Of a stretch of 13,109 nucleotides of DNA, positions 5,453 through 12,987 are shown piece by piece; positions within the stretch are counted from its first letter, which is position 1, and each line of letters begins with the position of its first letter. The notes below the pieces were generated by a model that saw nothing but the letters and a program-made list of their open reading frames with translations, did not search any database and was not told the origin of the DNA. The translations under genes were made by a program, and so were the position numbers. Origin of the DNA: JALZDI01 sp036259355 (GTDB taxonomy: Bacteria; Actinomycetota; Actinomycetes; Propionibacteriales; Nocardioidaceae); assembly GCA_036259355.1 (NCBI GenBank), contig DATABY010000228.1:1-13109 (forward strand), given 5' to 3'.

Positions 5453-7165
5453 ATGTCCAAAGTACGTCTTTTGCCCAGATTCAGTGCCTACAACTCCGGT
5501 GCCGCCGTGCTGGCCGGCGCGATGCTGCTGGCCCTACCGGTCGCGGCGAGCGCCGAGAACACGACCGGAGTGACCGACCAGGTCAGTGTCAGCAGCGCGG
5601 AGGAGGACGGCAACGGAAGCGTGTTCGATGCAGAACCCTCGATCAGCGCGGACGGCCGGTACGTCGTGTTCGCGTCCGACGCCGACAACCTGGTCCCGGA
5701 CGACACCAACGACGCCGTGGACGTGTTCGTCCGTGATCGGCTGTCCGGAACGACCGAGCGGGTCAGCGTGACGAGCAACGGCAAGGAGGGCGAACTCGGT
5801 GCGGGCAGCTCGCTGGGCGTCGGGCAGTCGATCACTGCCGACGGCCGCTACGTCACCTTCTCCTCGACGGCCGACCTCGCCGCCGGCGACAACGACCCCG
5901 ACTCCGACGTCTTCGTGCACGACCGGACCACCGGCGAGACCACGCGGGTCAGCGTGGCCAGCGACGGCACCGAGGCCAGTGGGCAGGGGCCGTCGATCAG
6001 CGACGACGGTCGCATCGTCGCGTTCGTGTCCGACTCGGTCGTCCTCAACGACAGCAGCTTCCCCACCCGCCAGATGTTTGTGCACGACCGGCAGACCGGG
6101 GTGACCGAGCGGATCAGCGAGGCTCCCGACGGCACGGTCGCCAACCGCGGCACCGGGTTCGGGCCGTATCTCAGCGCCGATGGGCGGTTCGTGTACTTCG
6201 GCTCCTCGGCGACCAACCTCGTGCCGGTGCAGGGCGAACGTGACGACACAGTCGACGCGTTCCTGTACGACCGCCAGACCGACACCATGGCCGCCATCAC
6301 CAGCCACATCGACGCCGACTCGTTCGTCACCAACAAGGCTCTCCCCGGAGGCATCAGTCCCAACGGCCGCTACGTGACCTTCACCGCCGGTTCCGACGGT
6401 TTCATCACCCCGGACGACAACGATTTCAGCGATGACGCGTGGCTGGTCGACACACAGACCGACCCGTTCACGTACACCCTGGTGAGCCGCAACGACGCCG
6501 GGGCACAGGCGAACGAGGAGAGCAACGCCGGCCCCGTCAGCAACGACGGGAACCTGGTCGCGTTCGAGTCCCGCGGCACCAACCTCGATGGCCCGACGCG
6601 GTTCGGGTTCCACATCTACCTGCGTGACGTGCAGGCAGGCACGACCCGGGTGGTCAGCGTGGCACCTGACGGCGGTGAGTTCGGCCGCGAGAGCAGGCAA
6701 CCCGCGATGACGCCGGACGGGCGGGTCGTCGGTTTCCACAACCCGTTCTTCGACACCTACGTCCGGGACATGCGGCCGGCCGCCGACCTGGCGGTGTCCA
6801 TGAGCGACTCACCGGACCCGGTCCTCGAGCGCGACCAGGTGACCTACACCGTCACCGTCGACAACAACGGTCCGGGGAAAGCCACCGACGTCAGCCTGGT
6901 CGACACCCTGCCCGTCGACCCGACGTTCGTGTCGGCAGCGGCCAGCCAGGGCACCTGCGCACGTGATGTCAACAGCAACAGCGGCGGGGTGCTCACCTGC
7001 GACCTCGGGACCCTGGCGTCGGGTGAGAGTGCCACGGTCCTGATCGTGGTGAGCCCGCGCCGGGCGGAACCGATCACCAACACCGCCACGGCGGACACGG
7101 GCGCGCCCGACCCGAACACCGCCAACAACACCGCCTCGGAGACGACCGCGGTCCAACCGAGGTAA
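5453..7165 (+). CDS. Secreted seven-repeat beta-propeller protein with DUF11 domain
   Basis: A 570-residue exported protein. Residues 1-34 are a signal peptide: basic start, hydrophobic core GAAVLAGAMLLALPVAA, and likely cleavage after ASA (34). Seven TolB/PD40-type repeats follow, each with an S-x-x-x-D/N-G-R-x-V-x-F core at 63-73, 126-136, 181-191, 239-249, 300-310, 361-371 and 418-428. Most are paired with a strand such as VFVHDRTTGETTRVSVASDG. Seven such blades close a propeller. Residues about 443-566 form a DUF11 (CARDB-like) immunoglobulin-type domain (ADLAVSMSDSPDPV ... VTYTVTVDNNGPG ... NTATADTGAPDPNTANNT) with Cys502 and Cys516 able to form a disulfide. There is no sortase motif, C-terminal membrane helix or enzyme site, so it is probably released or loosely wall-bound. 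Such proteins usually bind ligands or partners, and the target is unknown. The ATG at 5453 has GTGGGGG upstream. The gene is monocistronic and unrelated to its neighbours. Confidence 0.88.
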   Translation: MSKVRLLPRFSAYNSGAAVLAGAMLLALPVAASAENTTGVTDQVSVSSAEEDGNGSVFDAEPSISADGRYVVFASDADNLVPDDTNDAVDVFVRDRLSGTTERVSVTSNGKEGELGAGSSLGVGQSITADGRYVTFSSTADLAAGDNDPDSDVFVHDRTTGETTRVSVASDGTEASGQGPSISDDGRIVAFVSDSVVLNDSSFPTRQMFVHDRQTGVTERISEAPDGTVANRGTGFGPYLSADGRFVYFGSSATNLVPVQGERDDTVDAFLYDRQTDTMAAITSHIDADSFVTNKALPGGISPNGRYVTFTAGSDGFITPDDNDFSDDAWLVDTQTDPFTYTLVSRNDAGAQANEESNAGPVSNDGNLVAFESRGTNLDGPTRFGFHIYLRDVQAGTTRVVSVAPDGGEFGRESRQPAMTPDGRVVGFHNPFFDTYVRDMRPAADLAVSMSDSPDPVLERDQVTYTVTVDNNGPGKATDVSLVDTLPVDPTFVSAAASQGTCARDVNSNSGGVLTCDLGTLASGESATVLIVVSPRRAEPITNTATADTGAPDPNTANNTASETTAVQPR

Positions 7166-7177
7166 TCGGCGTCGGAT

Positions 7178-7202
7178 GCCGGGGGCTCCCAGAGCCCCCG
7201 GC
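7178..7202. terminator. Bidirectional terminator hairpin, 11-bp stem
   Basis: GCCGGGGGCTC (7178-7188) and GAGCCCCCGGC (7192-7202) pair perfectly around a 3-nt loop. The hairpin sits 12 bp after the stop of the plus-strand propeller gene and touches the last base of the minus-strand oxidoreductase stop codon. It therefore serves the 3' ends of both converging genes. No U tract follows, as is usual in this phylum. Confidence 0.75.
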
Positions 7203-7627
7203 TACCGGTGCGCGTCCAGGTCGATCCGCACCGTCAGCAGATCGGTGCCGAGTGAGCGCACCGCCGCGGCGTTGAGGCGGGCCCCGAGTCGGCGCCGGCC
7301 CAGCCAGCGCTGTCTTTCGTGGGGGTCATCTGCGGCGAGCAGTGCTGCGGTGCCGCTGCGCCACCGGCCGCCGATCCGGACGCGCACGCGTGGGTTCGCC
7401 TCGATGTTGCGCACGTAGCCCGACCTGCGCCCGTGCTCGGACACGATCCAGAACGTGTCGCCGGCCAGGCCGTCCCCGACCGGCGTACGACGCGGCTGTC
7501 CCGACTTACGTCCGGTGGTCTCCAACAGGGCGTAGCCGGGTATCGACCAACCGCGGTCGAGTGCGGAACGCACAACAGGGTTGGCCACGTGCTTCTGCAC
7601 CCAGGTGACCACGCGGTACTTGTCCAT
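7202..7627 (-). CDS. Deazaflavin (F420)-dependent nitroreductase family oxidoreductase
   Basis: A 141-residue single-domain protein of the DDN / nitroreductase-family deazaflavin-dependent group, small split-barrel proteins that bind F420 (or another flavin-like cofactor) and reduce quinones, nitro compounds or unsaturated lipids. Diagnostic segments are LLETTGRKSGQPRRTPV at 34-50, a variant of the common LTTTGRKSGKPRRTPL, then DTFWIVSEHGRRSGYVRN at 57-74 and ANPRVRVRIGGRW at 77-89. The length is typical. I chose the ATG at 7627 (MDKYRVVTWV). It is preceded by CAGAAT and a 7-nt gap, as in a leaderless gene. An ATG three codons upstream is the alternative, and the frame stays open beyond that only into non-family sequence. 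It is convergent with the propeller gene and divergent from the amidotransferase. The physiological substrate cannot be read from sequence. Confidence 0.88.
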   Translation of the reverse strand: MDKYRVVTWVQKHVANPVVRSALDRGWSIPGYALLETTGRKSGQPRRTPVGDGLAGDTFWIVSEHGRRSGYVRNIEANPRVRVRIGGRWRSGTAALLAADDPHERQRWLGRRRLGARLNAAAVRSLGTDLLTVRIDLDAHR

Positions 7628-7634
7628 GGCCCCC

Positions 7635-7640
7635 ATTCTG
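7635..7640 (-). promoter_or_regulatory. Candidate -10 for the deazaflavin oxidoreductase
   Basis: CAGAAT on the minus strand (7640 to 7635) ends 7 nt before the ATG at 7627. The spacing matches leaderless starts seen elsewhere in the window, but the hexamer lacks the leading T of TANNNT, so this is weaker than the nadE case. Confidence 0.3.
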
Positions 7641-7680
7641 GGACCGGCCGGCGTTCGCGGGCGCGGAACCCTCGGCAAGG

Positions 7681-7692
7681 CCGGTGCACCGG
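7681..7692. promoter_or_regulatory. 12-bp palindrome CCGGTGCACCGG in a divergent promoter region
   Basis: A perfect dyad centred about 29 bp before the predicted transcription start of the amidotransferase-glnE unit, where the -35 region would be. Its position suits a repressor site. Perfect 12-bp palindromes arise by chance several times in 13 kb at this base composition, so the call is tentative. Confidence 0.25.
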
Positions 7693-7702
7693 ACCACTCG
7701 GA

Positions 7703-7708
7703 TAGCCT
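7703..7708 (+). promoter_or_regulatory. -10 element giving a leaderless amidotransferase start
   Basis: TAGCCT fits TANNNT and ends 7 nt before the GTG at 7716, with no ribosome site between. The transcript would begin at the start codon and run on into glnE. Confidence 0.55.
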
Positions 7709-7715
7709 TCCAGGC

Positions 7716-8447
7716 GTGCCCGAGAACGCTTCGCTGCTGGTCGTCCAGCACCAGGACAACTGCACGCCGGCGTTGTTCGCCGACTGGCTGGTCGCACGTC
7801 GGTTAACGCTCGACGTGCGACGGCCCTACGCGGGCGACGCACTGCCGGCTGACGTCGGCGGACACGCCGGGCTCCTGGTGCTCGGGGGCGCGATGGGTGC
7901 CCACGACGACGCCACCCACCCGTGGCTGACCCCGACGAAGGCGCTGGTGCGGCAGGCGACCGACGCGGGCGCACCGGTACTCGCCATCTGCCTGGGCCAC
8001 CAGCTGGCGGCGGTCGCATTCGGCGGCACCAGCACACCGAACCCCCGGGGACAGACTGCCGGGGTGCGCGAGATCGGGTGGCGGGAGGAGGCCGGCGACG
8101 ACCCGCTGTGCCGAGCGCTGCGCAGCGACATCGGTGCCGTCGTGGCGCACTGGAACAGTGACGTGGTCACCGAGCTGCCCACGGGCGCCACCGTGCTCGC
8201 CACGACCGACGACGGGTTCCCCCAGGTGATGCGCCTGGGGCGGCAGACCTGGGGCGTGCAGTTCCATCCCGAGGTGGACCACGCCGTGCTCTCGGTGTGG
8301 GCCGACGACGATCGCGACCGGACGGTGAGCGACGGCCCCGACGTCGACGAGGCGCTGCAGGAGGTCAAGGAAGAGGAGTCGCAGCTGCACGCCACGGGCC
8401 GACGGGTCGCCGAGGCGTTCGCGGACGTCGTCCTGGGCCGGCGATGA
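7716..8447 (+). CDS. Class I glutamine amidotransferase (GuaA-like GATase)
   Basis: A 243-residue stand-alone triad glutamine amidotransferase domain of the GMP-synthase-like COG0518 type. It hydrolyses glutamine to glutamate and ammonia, usually for a partner synthase. The nucleophile is Cys92 in AICLGHQLAAVAFGG, and the His/Glu pair is His184 and Glu186 in GVQFHPEVD. LLVLGGAMGAHDD near residues 53-65 forms the oxyanion region. The acidic tail (EVKEEESQ, about 216-223) lies outside the core domain. The AICLGHQ motif argues against the PuuD-type gamma-glutamyl-GABA hydrolases (GICRG). The GTG at 7716 is chosen because TAGCCT-N7-GTG marks a leaderless start and because LLVVQHQDN then falls at the N-terminus. 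An open extension to 7581 runs backwards through the divergent gene and is not coding. The stop overlaps the glnE start (ATGA), so the two are translationally coupled. No dedicated synthase partner is visible. Confidence 0.9.
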   Translation: MPENASLLVVQHQDNCTPALFADWLVARRLTLDVRRPYAGDALPADVGGHAGLLVLGGAMGAHDDATHPWLTPTKALVRQATDAGAPVLAICLGHQLAAVAFGGTSTPNPRGQTAGVREIGWREEAGDDPLCRALRSDIGAVVAHWNSDVVTELPTGATVLATTDDGFPQVMRLGRQTWGVQFHPEVDHAVLSVWADDDRDRTVSDGPDVDEALQEVKEEESQLHATGRRVAEAFADVVLGRR

Positions 8448-11350
8448 GCGAGCGCATCGTCACTCACCGCGGCCGCCTCGCCCGGTTGGGTTTCGTCGAC
8501 GTCGACGCGGTCTCCGACCTCGTGCCGCGGCTGGGCCCGGACCCGGCCAACCTGCTCGAGTCGCTGGCGTTCAGCGCCAACCCCGACCAGGCGCTGCGGC
8601 TGCTGTTGGAGGTCGTCGAGCAGGACGACCGGCCCGAGGAGCTGCTCGACGCGTTGCGTGAGCGGATGGCGCTGCGCGAACGCCTGTCCGCCGTACTCGG
8701 GGCCAGCGAGGCCCTGGGACGCTTCCTCTGCCGGCATCCCGACTCCTGGCACGACCTCGACGGTCGTGACATCCAGCACCGCGACAGCATCGCTCACGCC
8801 GCCGACGCCGACGCCCTCCGCGTCGCCTACTACCGGCGCGTGCTGCAGATCGCTGCGCGGGACCTCACCGCCGTGCTGAGTGTCGACGAGGTGTCGGCCA
8901 TGCTCGCCGAGCTGGCCGGCGAGACCCTGGACGCCGCGCTGGGGATCGCCCGCGCTGAGCTGCCGGAGCAGGCCGACACGTGCCGACTGGCCGTCGTGGC
9001 TCTGGGCAAGTGCGGCGGCTGCGAGCTCAACTACGTCAGCGACGTGGATGTGATCTTCGTTGCCGAGCCGGTCAAGGGTGTGGAGGAGGGCGTCGCGATG
9101 CGGGCGGCCACCCAGCTGGCCACGGCGATGATGCGCATCTGCAGCGAGCACACCCCCGAGGGCACGATCTGGCCGGTCGACCCCGCGCTTCGCCCCGAGG
9201 GCAAGGCCGGCCCGTTGGTGCGCACGCTGGGCAGTCACATCACCTACTACGAGCGGTGGGCCAAGACCTGGGAGTTCCAGGCGCTGCTGAAGGCACGGCC
9301 GGTGGCGGGCGACAGAGGACTCGCGGGGGAATACGTCGATGCGGTCAGCGACATGGTGTGGCATGCCGCCGAGCGCCCCAACTTCGTCGAGGATGTGCAG
9401 TCGATGCGCCGGCGCGTCGTCGACCAGATCCCCAACGACCGCGTCGACCGGCAGATCAAGCTGGGTCCGGGCGGCCTGCGCGACATCGAGTTCGCCGTAC
9501 AGCTGCTGCAGCTCGTGCACGGTCGCGGTGACGACAGCCTGCGCAGCGGCACGACGTTGGTGGCGCTCGAGGCTCTGACCCGGGGTGGCTACGTCGGCCG
9601 TGAGGACGGTGCGTCCCTCGCGGCGGCGTACCGCTTCCTGCGCAGCCTGGAGCACCGGCTGCAGCTGGCGCATCTGCGGCGCACGCACGTCGTCCCGGAG
9701 TCGGTCGAGGAGCTGCGGGCGCTGGGGCGCTCCCTGGGCTACCTCAACGACTCCACCAAGAACCTCTACGACGCGTGGAAGCGTCATGCCCGGGAGGTGC
9801 GGCGCCTGCACGAGAAGCTGTTCTACCGGCCGTTGCTGGCCGCGGTCGCCCGGCTGCCCGGCGACGAGGTGCATCTGACACCCGAGGCTGCTCGGCAACG
9901 ACTCACCGCCCTGGGGTACGCCGACCCGAAGGCGGCCCTGCGCAACCTGGAGGAGCTCACCTCCGGGGTGTCGCGACGGGCGGCGATCCAGCGCACGCTG
10001 GTACCGGTCATGCTCGAGTGGTTCGCCGAGGCGCCGAACCCGGACCAGGGGCTGCTCGCCTTCCGGCAGGTGTCGGAGCAGCTTGGTTCCACGCACTGGT
10101 ACCTGCGCCAGCTCCGCGACGAGGGCGCCGTGGCCGAGCGGATGGCGCGGGTGCTGGCGTCGAGCCGCTACGCCACCGACCTGCTGATGCGGGCGCCGGA
10201 GGCGGTGCGGATGCTGGTCGACGACGAGGAGCTGCGGCCCCGGACCGAGGAACAGCTTCGTGGGGAGATGCGGGCAAGCGCGCGGCGCCACGACGACCCG
10301 ACGACCGCCGTCGGTGCGGTGCGGGCGGTGCGCCGACGCGAGCTGTTCCGCTGCGCGGCCGCCGACCTCGTGCACGTCGCCGACATCGACGCGGTCGGCA
10401 GGTCGCTCAGCAGCATCGCCGTCGGCACGCTCGACGCCGCGCTGTCGGTGGCCGTCCGCTCGGTCGAGGGTGAGCGGGGCAGAGCACTGCCGACGAGGCT
10501 GGCGGTCATCGCCATGGGTCGCCTCGGCGGCGGCGAGATGAGCTACAGCAGCGACGCCGACGTGATGTATGTGCACGACCCGATGCCCGGCGCCCAGGAG
10601 CAGGAGGCGACCGAGTCGGCACAGGCGGTGGCCAACGAGCTGCGCCGGCTGCTGTCCGTGCCGGGTGCCGATCCGCCGATGGTCGTCGACGCCGGCCTGC
10701 GCCCGGAGGGCAAGTCGGGTCCCCTGGTGCGCACCCTGGCCTCCTACGCCGCCTACTACCGGCGCTGGTCGTCGACCTGGGAGGCGCAGGCGTTGCTGCG
10801 GGCGACGCCGGTGTGCGGCGACGAGGACCTGTGCCAGCGGTTCACCGACCTGATCGACCCGTTGCGCTGGCCGGAGGGAGGTCTGTCCGTGCAGGGGGTG
10901 CGCGAGGTACGACGGATCAAGGCGCGCGTCGACGCGGAGCGTCTGCCCCGCGGCGCCGACCCGGCGACACACACCAAGCTGGGGCGCGGCGGGCTGTCCG
11001 ACATCGAGTGGACGGTGCAGCTGCTGCAGATGCGCCACGCGGCCGACGTGCCGGCGCTGCGCACGACGGGCACCCTGCAGGCACTGAGCGCGAGCGTCGA
11101 GGAGGACCTGATCGACGCCGACGACGCCGAGGTGCTGGCGCGCGCCTGGCGGCTGGTCAGTCGCGTCCGCAACGCCGTGATGCTGGTCCGCGCCCGTCCG
11201 TCGGACTCGCTGCCCCGTGAGCCGCGGGAGCGGTCCGGGGTCGCATACGTCTGCGGCTACGGCGCTGACGGCGCCGAGGCGATGGTCGACGACTACCTGC
11301 GCACGACGAGGCGCGCCCGCGCGGTCGTCGACCGGGTCTTCTGGGACTGA
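8444..11350 (+). CDS. glnE: Bifunctional glutamine synthetase adenylyltransferase/deadenylase GlnE
   Basis: A 968-residue enzyme that adds AMP to, and removes it from, the regulatory tyrosine of dodecameric glutamine synthetase, shutting it down when nitrogen is plentiful. Two nucleotidyltransferase domains are visible. The N-terminal (deadenylylase) domain has ALGKCGGCELNYVSDVDVIF at 187-206, with Asp200 and Asp202. The C-terminal (adenylyltransferase) domain has MGRLGGGEMSYSSDADVMYV at 691-710, with Asp704 and Asp706. Each is followed by a matching LRPEGKxGPLVRTL segment (249-262 and 752-765) and a KLGxGGLxDIE segment (339-349 and 845-855). A helical linker with HEKLFYRPLL at 456-465 joins the halves. 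The length is normal, with no frameshift or lost metal ligand. The ATG at 8444 overlaps the amidotransferase stop by four bases. An open 49-codon extension inside the upstream gene is Arg-rich and not part of the protein. The adenylylatable GlnA1 substrate is not in this window. Confidence 0.97.
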   Translation: MSERIVTHRGRLARLGFVDVDAVSDLVPRLGPDPANLLESLAFSANPDQALRLLLEVVEQDDRPEELLDALRERMALRERLSAVLGASEALGRFLCRHPDSWHDLDGRDIQHRDSIAHAADADALRVAYYRRVLQIAARDLTAVLSVDEVSAMLAELAGETLDAALGIARAELPEQADTCRLAVVALGKCGGCELNYVSDVDVIFVAEPVKGVEEGVAMRAATQLATAMMRICSEHTPEGTIWPVDPALRPEGKAGPLVRTLGSHITYYERWAKTWEFQALLKARPVAGDRGLAGEYVDAVSDMVWHAAERPNFVEDVQSMRRRVVDQIPNDRVDRQIKLGPGGLRDIEFAVQLLQLVHGRGDDSLRSGTTLVALEALTRGGYVGREDGASLAAAYRFLRSLEHRLQLAHLRRTHVVPESVEELRALGRSLGYLNDSTKNLYDAWKRHAREVRRLHEKLFYRPLLAAVARLPGDEVHLTPEAARQRLTALGYADPKAALRNLEELTSGVSRRAAIQRTLVPVMLEWFAEAPNPDQGLLAFRQVSEQLGSTHWYLRQLRDEGAVAERMARVLASSRYATDLLMRAPEAVRMLVDDEELRPRTEEQLRGEMRASARRHDDPTTAVGAVRAVRRRELFRCAAADLVHVADIDAVGRSLSSIAVGTLDAALSVAVRSVEGERGRALPTRLAVIAMGRLGGGEMSYSSDADVMYVHDPMPGAQEQEATESAQAVANELRRLLSVPGADPPMVVDAGLRPEGKSGPLVRTLASYAAYYRRWSSTWEAQALLRATPVCGDEDLCQRFTDLIDPLRWPEGGLSVQGVREVRRIKARVDAERLPRGADPATHTKLGRGGLSDIEWTVQLLQMRHAADVPALRTTGTLQALSASVEEDLIDADDAEVLARAWRLVSRVRNAVMLVRARPSDSLPREPRERSGVAYVCGYGADGAEAMVDDYLRTTRRARAVVDRVFWD

Positions 11351-11353
11351 GGG

Positions 11354-11377
11354 CGGCCAGCGGGCGTGAGCTGGCCG
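11354..11377. terminator. Hairpin after glnE
   Basis: CGGCCAGC (11354-11361) pairs perfectly with GCTGGCCG (11370-11377) across an 8-nt loop, four bases after the glnE stop. It is the first of two stems in the 80-bp convergent gap and is probably the glnE terminator. Confidence 0.5.
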
Positions 11378-11389
11378 GTGGAGCCCGCG

Positions 11390-11416
11390 CAGCCGGTCGT
11401 GCAACCTGACCGGCTG
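11390..11416. terminator. Second convergent-gap hairpin
   Basis: CAGCCGGTC (11390-11398) pairs perfectly with GACCGGCTG (11408-11416) around a 9-nt loop, 15 bp beyond the stop of the minus-strand 74-residue gene. By position it ends the desaturase operon, and it may back up glnE termination. Confidence 0.55.
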
Positions 11417-11430
11417 GTGGAGCAGCCCTC

Positions 11431-11655
11431 CTAGACGGCGCGCAGGTGGTCCGGGCCGGCTTGGTCGTCGGCCTCGTGCTCGGCGCGGCGCGCGCCCTCG
11501 CGGATCTCGAAGATGTCGGTGGCTAGCGAGCCCAACGCGCGGGTGACGTCCCGCACCGCGGTGATGACGATCCCAGCCACCACGCTGGTCGTCGTCACCA
11601 CGGCCTCGACGGACTCCTGGAGCACGTCCTTGCGGATCTCGGTCCTGGTGATCAT
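11431..11655 (-). CDS. Small hypothetical protein downstream of desaturase
   Basis: A 74-residue protein that I do not recognise. It begins MITRTEIRKDVLQESVEAVV, continues with a hydrophobic, Val/Thr-rich stretch at about residues 17-34 (EAVVTTTSVVAGIVITAV), then a probable amphipathic helix (RDVTRALGSLATDIFEIREG), and ends in an acidic tail (EHEADDQAGPDHLRAV). The hydrophobic stretch could be one membrane helix or a lipid-facing amphipathic helix. The ATG at 11655 has a clean GGAGG six bases upstream, which is good evidence for translation. A longer in-frame extension runs back through the desaturase 3' end and is not supported. It lies 20 bp after the desaturase stop on the same strand, so the two are surely co-transcribed. 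An accessory or membrane-anchoring role for the desaturase is a guess. Confidence 0.7.
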   Translation of the reverse strand: MITRTEIRKDVLQESVEAVVTTTSVVAGIVITAVRDVTRALGSLATDIFEIREGARRAEHEADDQAGPDHLRAV

Positions 11656-11675
11656 CGTCGACCTCCGTTCGCCGG

Positions 11676-12920
11676 TCAGGCGGCCTTCGTGGGTGTACGC
11701 GGGAACGGGATCGGCTGCTCGGGCTCGTCCTTGTCGCGGTCGGGCAGCGCGTACTTGCAGATCTTCTTCGCCACGCTGCCGAGCTGCTTGTGCAGCGGCC
11801 CGGTGTTGTAGCCGAGCCCGTAGCGCTCGCAGATCTCCCGCACCTGGGTGGCGATCTCGGGGTAGCGCCGGGCCGGGATGTCCGGGAAGAGGTGGTGCTC
11901 GATCTGGTGGCTGAGGTTGCCGGTCATCAGGTGGAACAGCTTGCTGCCGGTGATGTTGGCCGAGCCGAGCAGTTGGCGGAAGTACCACTGGCCGCGGGAC
12001 TCGTCCTCGGTCTCCTCCTCACTGAACGACGTGACGCCGGCGGGGAAGTGGCCGCAGAAGATGATCCCGAAGGCCCAGATGTTGCGGACCACGTTGGCGG
12101 TGACGTTGCCGGCCAGGGTGACGGGCGCGAGCGGCCCGGACAGCGCCGGGAAGATCACGTAGTCCTTCAGGGTCTGCCGCATGACCTTCTCGAGCATGCC
12201 GCGGTGCAGGTGCTTGGTGTCGGCCCACGTGCGCTCGCCGGCCATGATGCGCTCGAGCTCGAGGTCGTGCAGCATCACGCCCCACTCGAAGATGAACATC
12301 AGCGCGGTGGCGTACAGCGGGTTGCCCAGGTAGTAGGGGTTCCACTTCTGGTCCGGGTCGATGCGCAGCAGCCCGTAGCCGATGTCCCGGTCCTTGCCGA
12401 GAATGTTCGTGTAGGTGTGGTGGATGTAGTTGTGCGAGTACTTCCACTGGTCGGACGGGCAGACGTTGTCCCACTCGAACTCGTCGGAGCGCAGCGCGGG
12501 GTCGCCCATCCAGTCGTACTGGCCGTGCATGACGTTGTGGCCGATCTCCATGTTGTCGAGGATCTTGGAGATCGACAGCGCGGTGACGCCGGCCAGCCAG
12601 GCCGGCGGCAGGAAGCCGAGGAACATCAGCCCGCGGCCGGCGGCCTCGAACGCGCGCTGCGCCTTGACGATGTTGTAGATGTAGTCGCGGTCGTCGTCGC
12701 CGAGGTCGGCGATCACCCGCTGACGGATCTCGTCGAGCTCGGCCCCGAAGGCCTCGAACTGCTCGGGTGTCATCCCCGGGGTGCCGTCGGGCGTCTGCGG
12801 AGCAGTCTTCTCGGGGGCCCCGGCGGGCTTGGTGGTCTGTTTGGTGGCCTGCTTCGTGGGCTTGGTGCCGTTGGCCTTCGTGCGCTGCCTGGTGGACTTC
12901 TCAGCGGTCTTCGTGGTCAT
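11676..12920 (-). CDS. Membrane fatty acid desaturase with lysine-rich N-terminus
   Basis: A 414-residue di-iron integral membrane desaturase that would introduce a cis double bond into an acyl-CoA or membrane lipid chain using O2 and electrons from an outside reductase. The three histidine clusters are HNVMH (128-132), HNYIHH (163-168) and HQIEHH (338-343), the FA_desaturase pattern of front-end, linoleoyl-CoA and DesA3-type enzymes. Hydrophobic spans lie near 98-120, 200-216, 255-275 and 279-296. There is no fused cytochrome b5 or ferredoxin domain. Residues 1 to about 45 are an unusual disordered tail of Lys, Thr, Ala and Gln (KPTKQATKQTTKPAG). The ATG at 12920 has GAGGAGG at 12928-12934, 7 nt upstream. 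The 74-residue gene follows in the same operon. A near-identical gene start faces away on the plus strand at 12988. Regiospecificity cannot be told from sequence. Confidence 0.93.
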   Translation of the reverse strand: MTTKTAEKSTRQRTKANGTKPTKQATKQTTKPAGAPEKTAPQTPDGTPGMTPEQFEAFGAELDEIRQRVIADLGDDDRDYIYNIVKAQRAFEAAGRGLMFLGFLPPAWLAGVTALSISKILDNMEIGHNVMHGQYDWMGDPALRSDEFEWDNVCPSDQWKYSHNYIHHTYTNILGKDRDIGYGLLRIDPDQKWNPYYLGNPLYATALMFIFEWGVMLHDLELERIMAGERTWADTKHLHRGMLEKVMRQTLKDYVIFPALSGPLAPVTLAGNVTANVVRNIWAFGIIFCGHFPAGVTSFSEEETEDESRGQWYFRQLLGSANITGSKLFHLMTGNLSHQIEHHLFPDIPARRYPEIATQVREICERYGLGYNTGPLHKQLGSVAKKICKYALPDRDKDEPEQPIPFPRTPTKAA

Positions 12921-12933
12921 GGTGGTTCCTCCT

Positions 12934-12967
12934 CAACCTGTGAGCGACCGCCAACCTGTGAGCGACC
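12934..12967. promoter_or_regulatory. 16-bp direct repeat in the shared desaturase promoter
   Basis: CAACCTGTGAGCGACC occurs at 12934-12949 and again at 12952-12967, a period of 18 bp. The pair fills most of the 67 bp between the two divergent start codons and lies mainly in the spacer of the large inverted repeat. Tandem same-strand copies in so short a divergent promoter suggest a binding site for a regulator of both genes, or a slippage duplication of a promoter segment. I recognise no known desaturase regulator motif in it. Confidence 0.5.
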
Positions 12968-12987
12968 ACGCTCGAGGAGGAACCACC

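Noticed and set aside
7716..8447. Amidotransferase considered as a PuuD-type gamma-glutamyl-GABA hydrolase that would pair with GlnA2 in polyamine breakdown.
   Set aside because: The nucleophile motif is AICLGHQL, typical of GuaA-like GATases, rather than the GICRG motif of PuuD.
7826..11404. A very long open frame on the minus strand (about 1190 codons) opposite the amidotransferase and glnE.
   Set aside because: It is antisense to two clear, motif-bearing genes and its translation is Arg/His/Gln/Val low-complexity without domains. Long antisense frames are expected where codon third positions are nearly all G or C.
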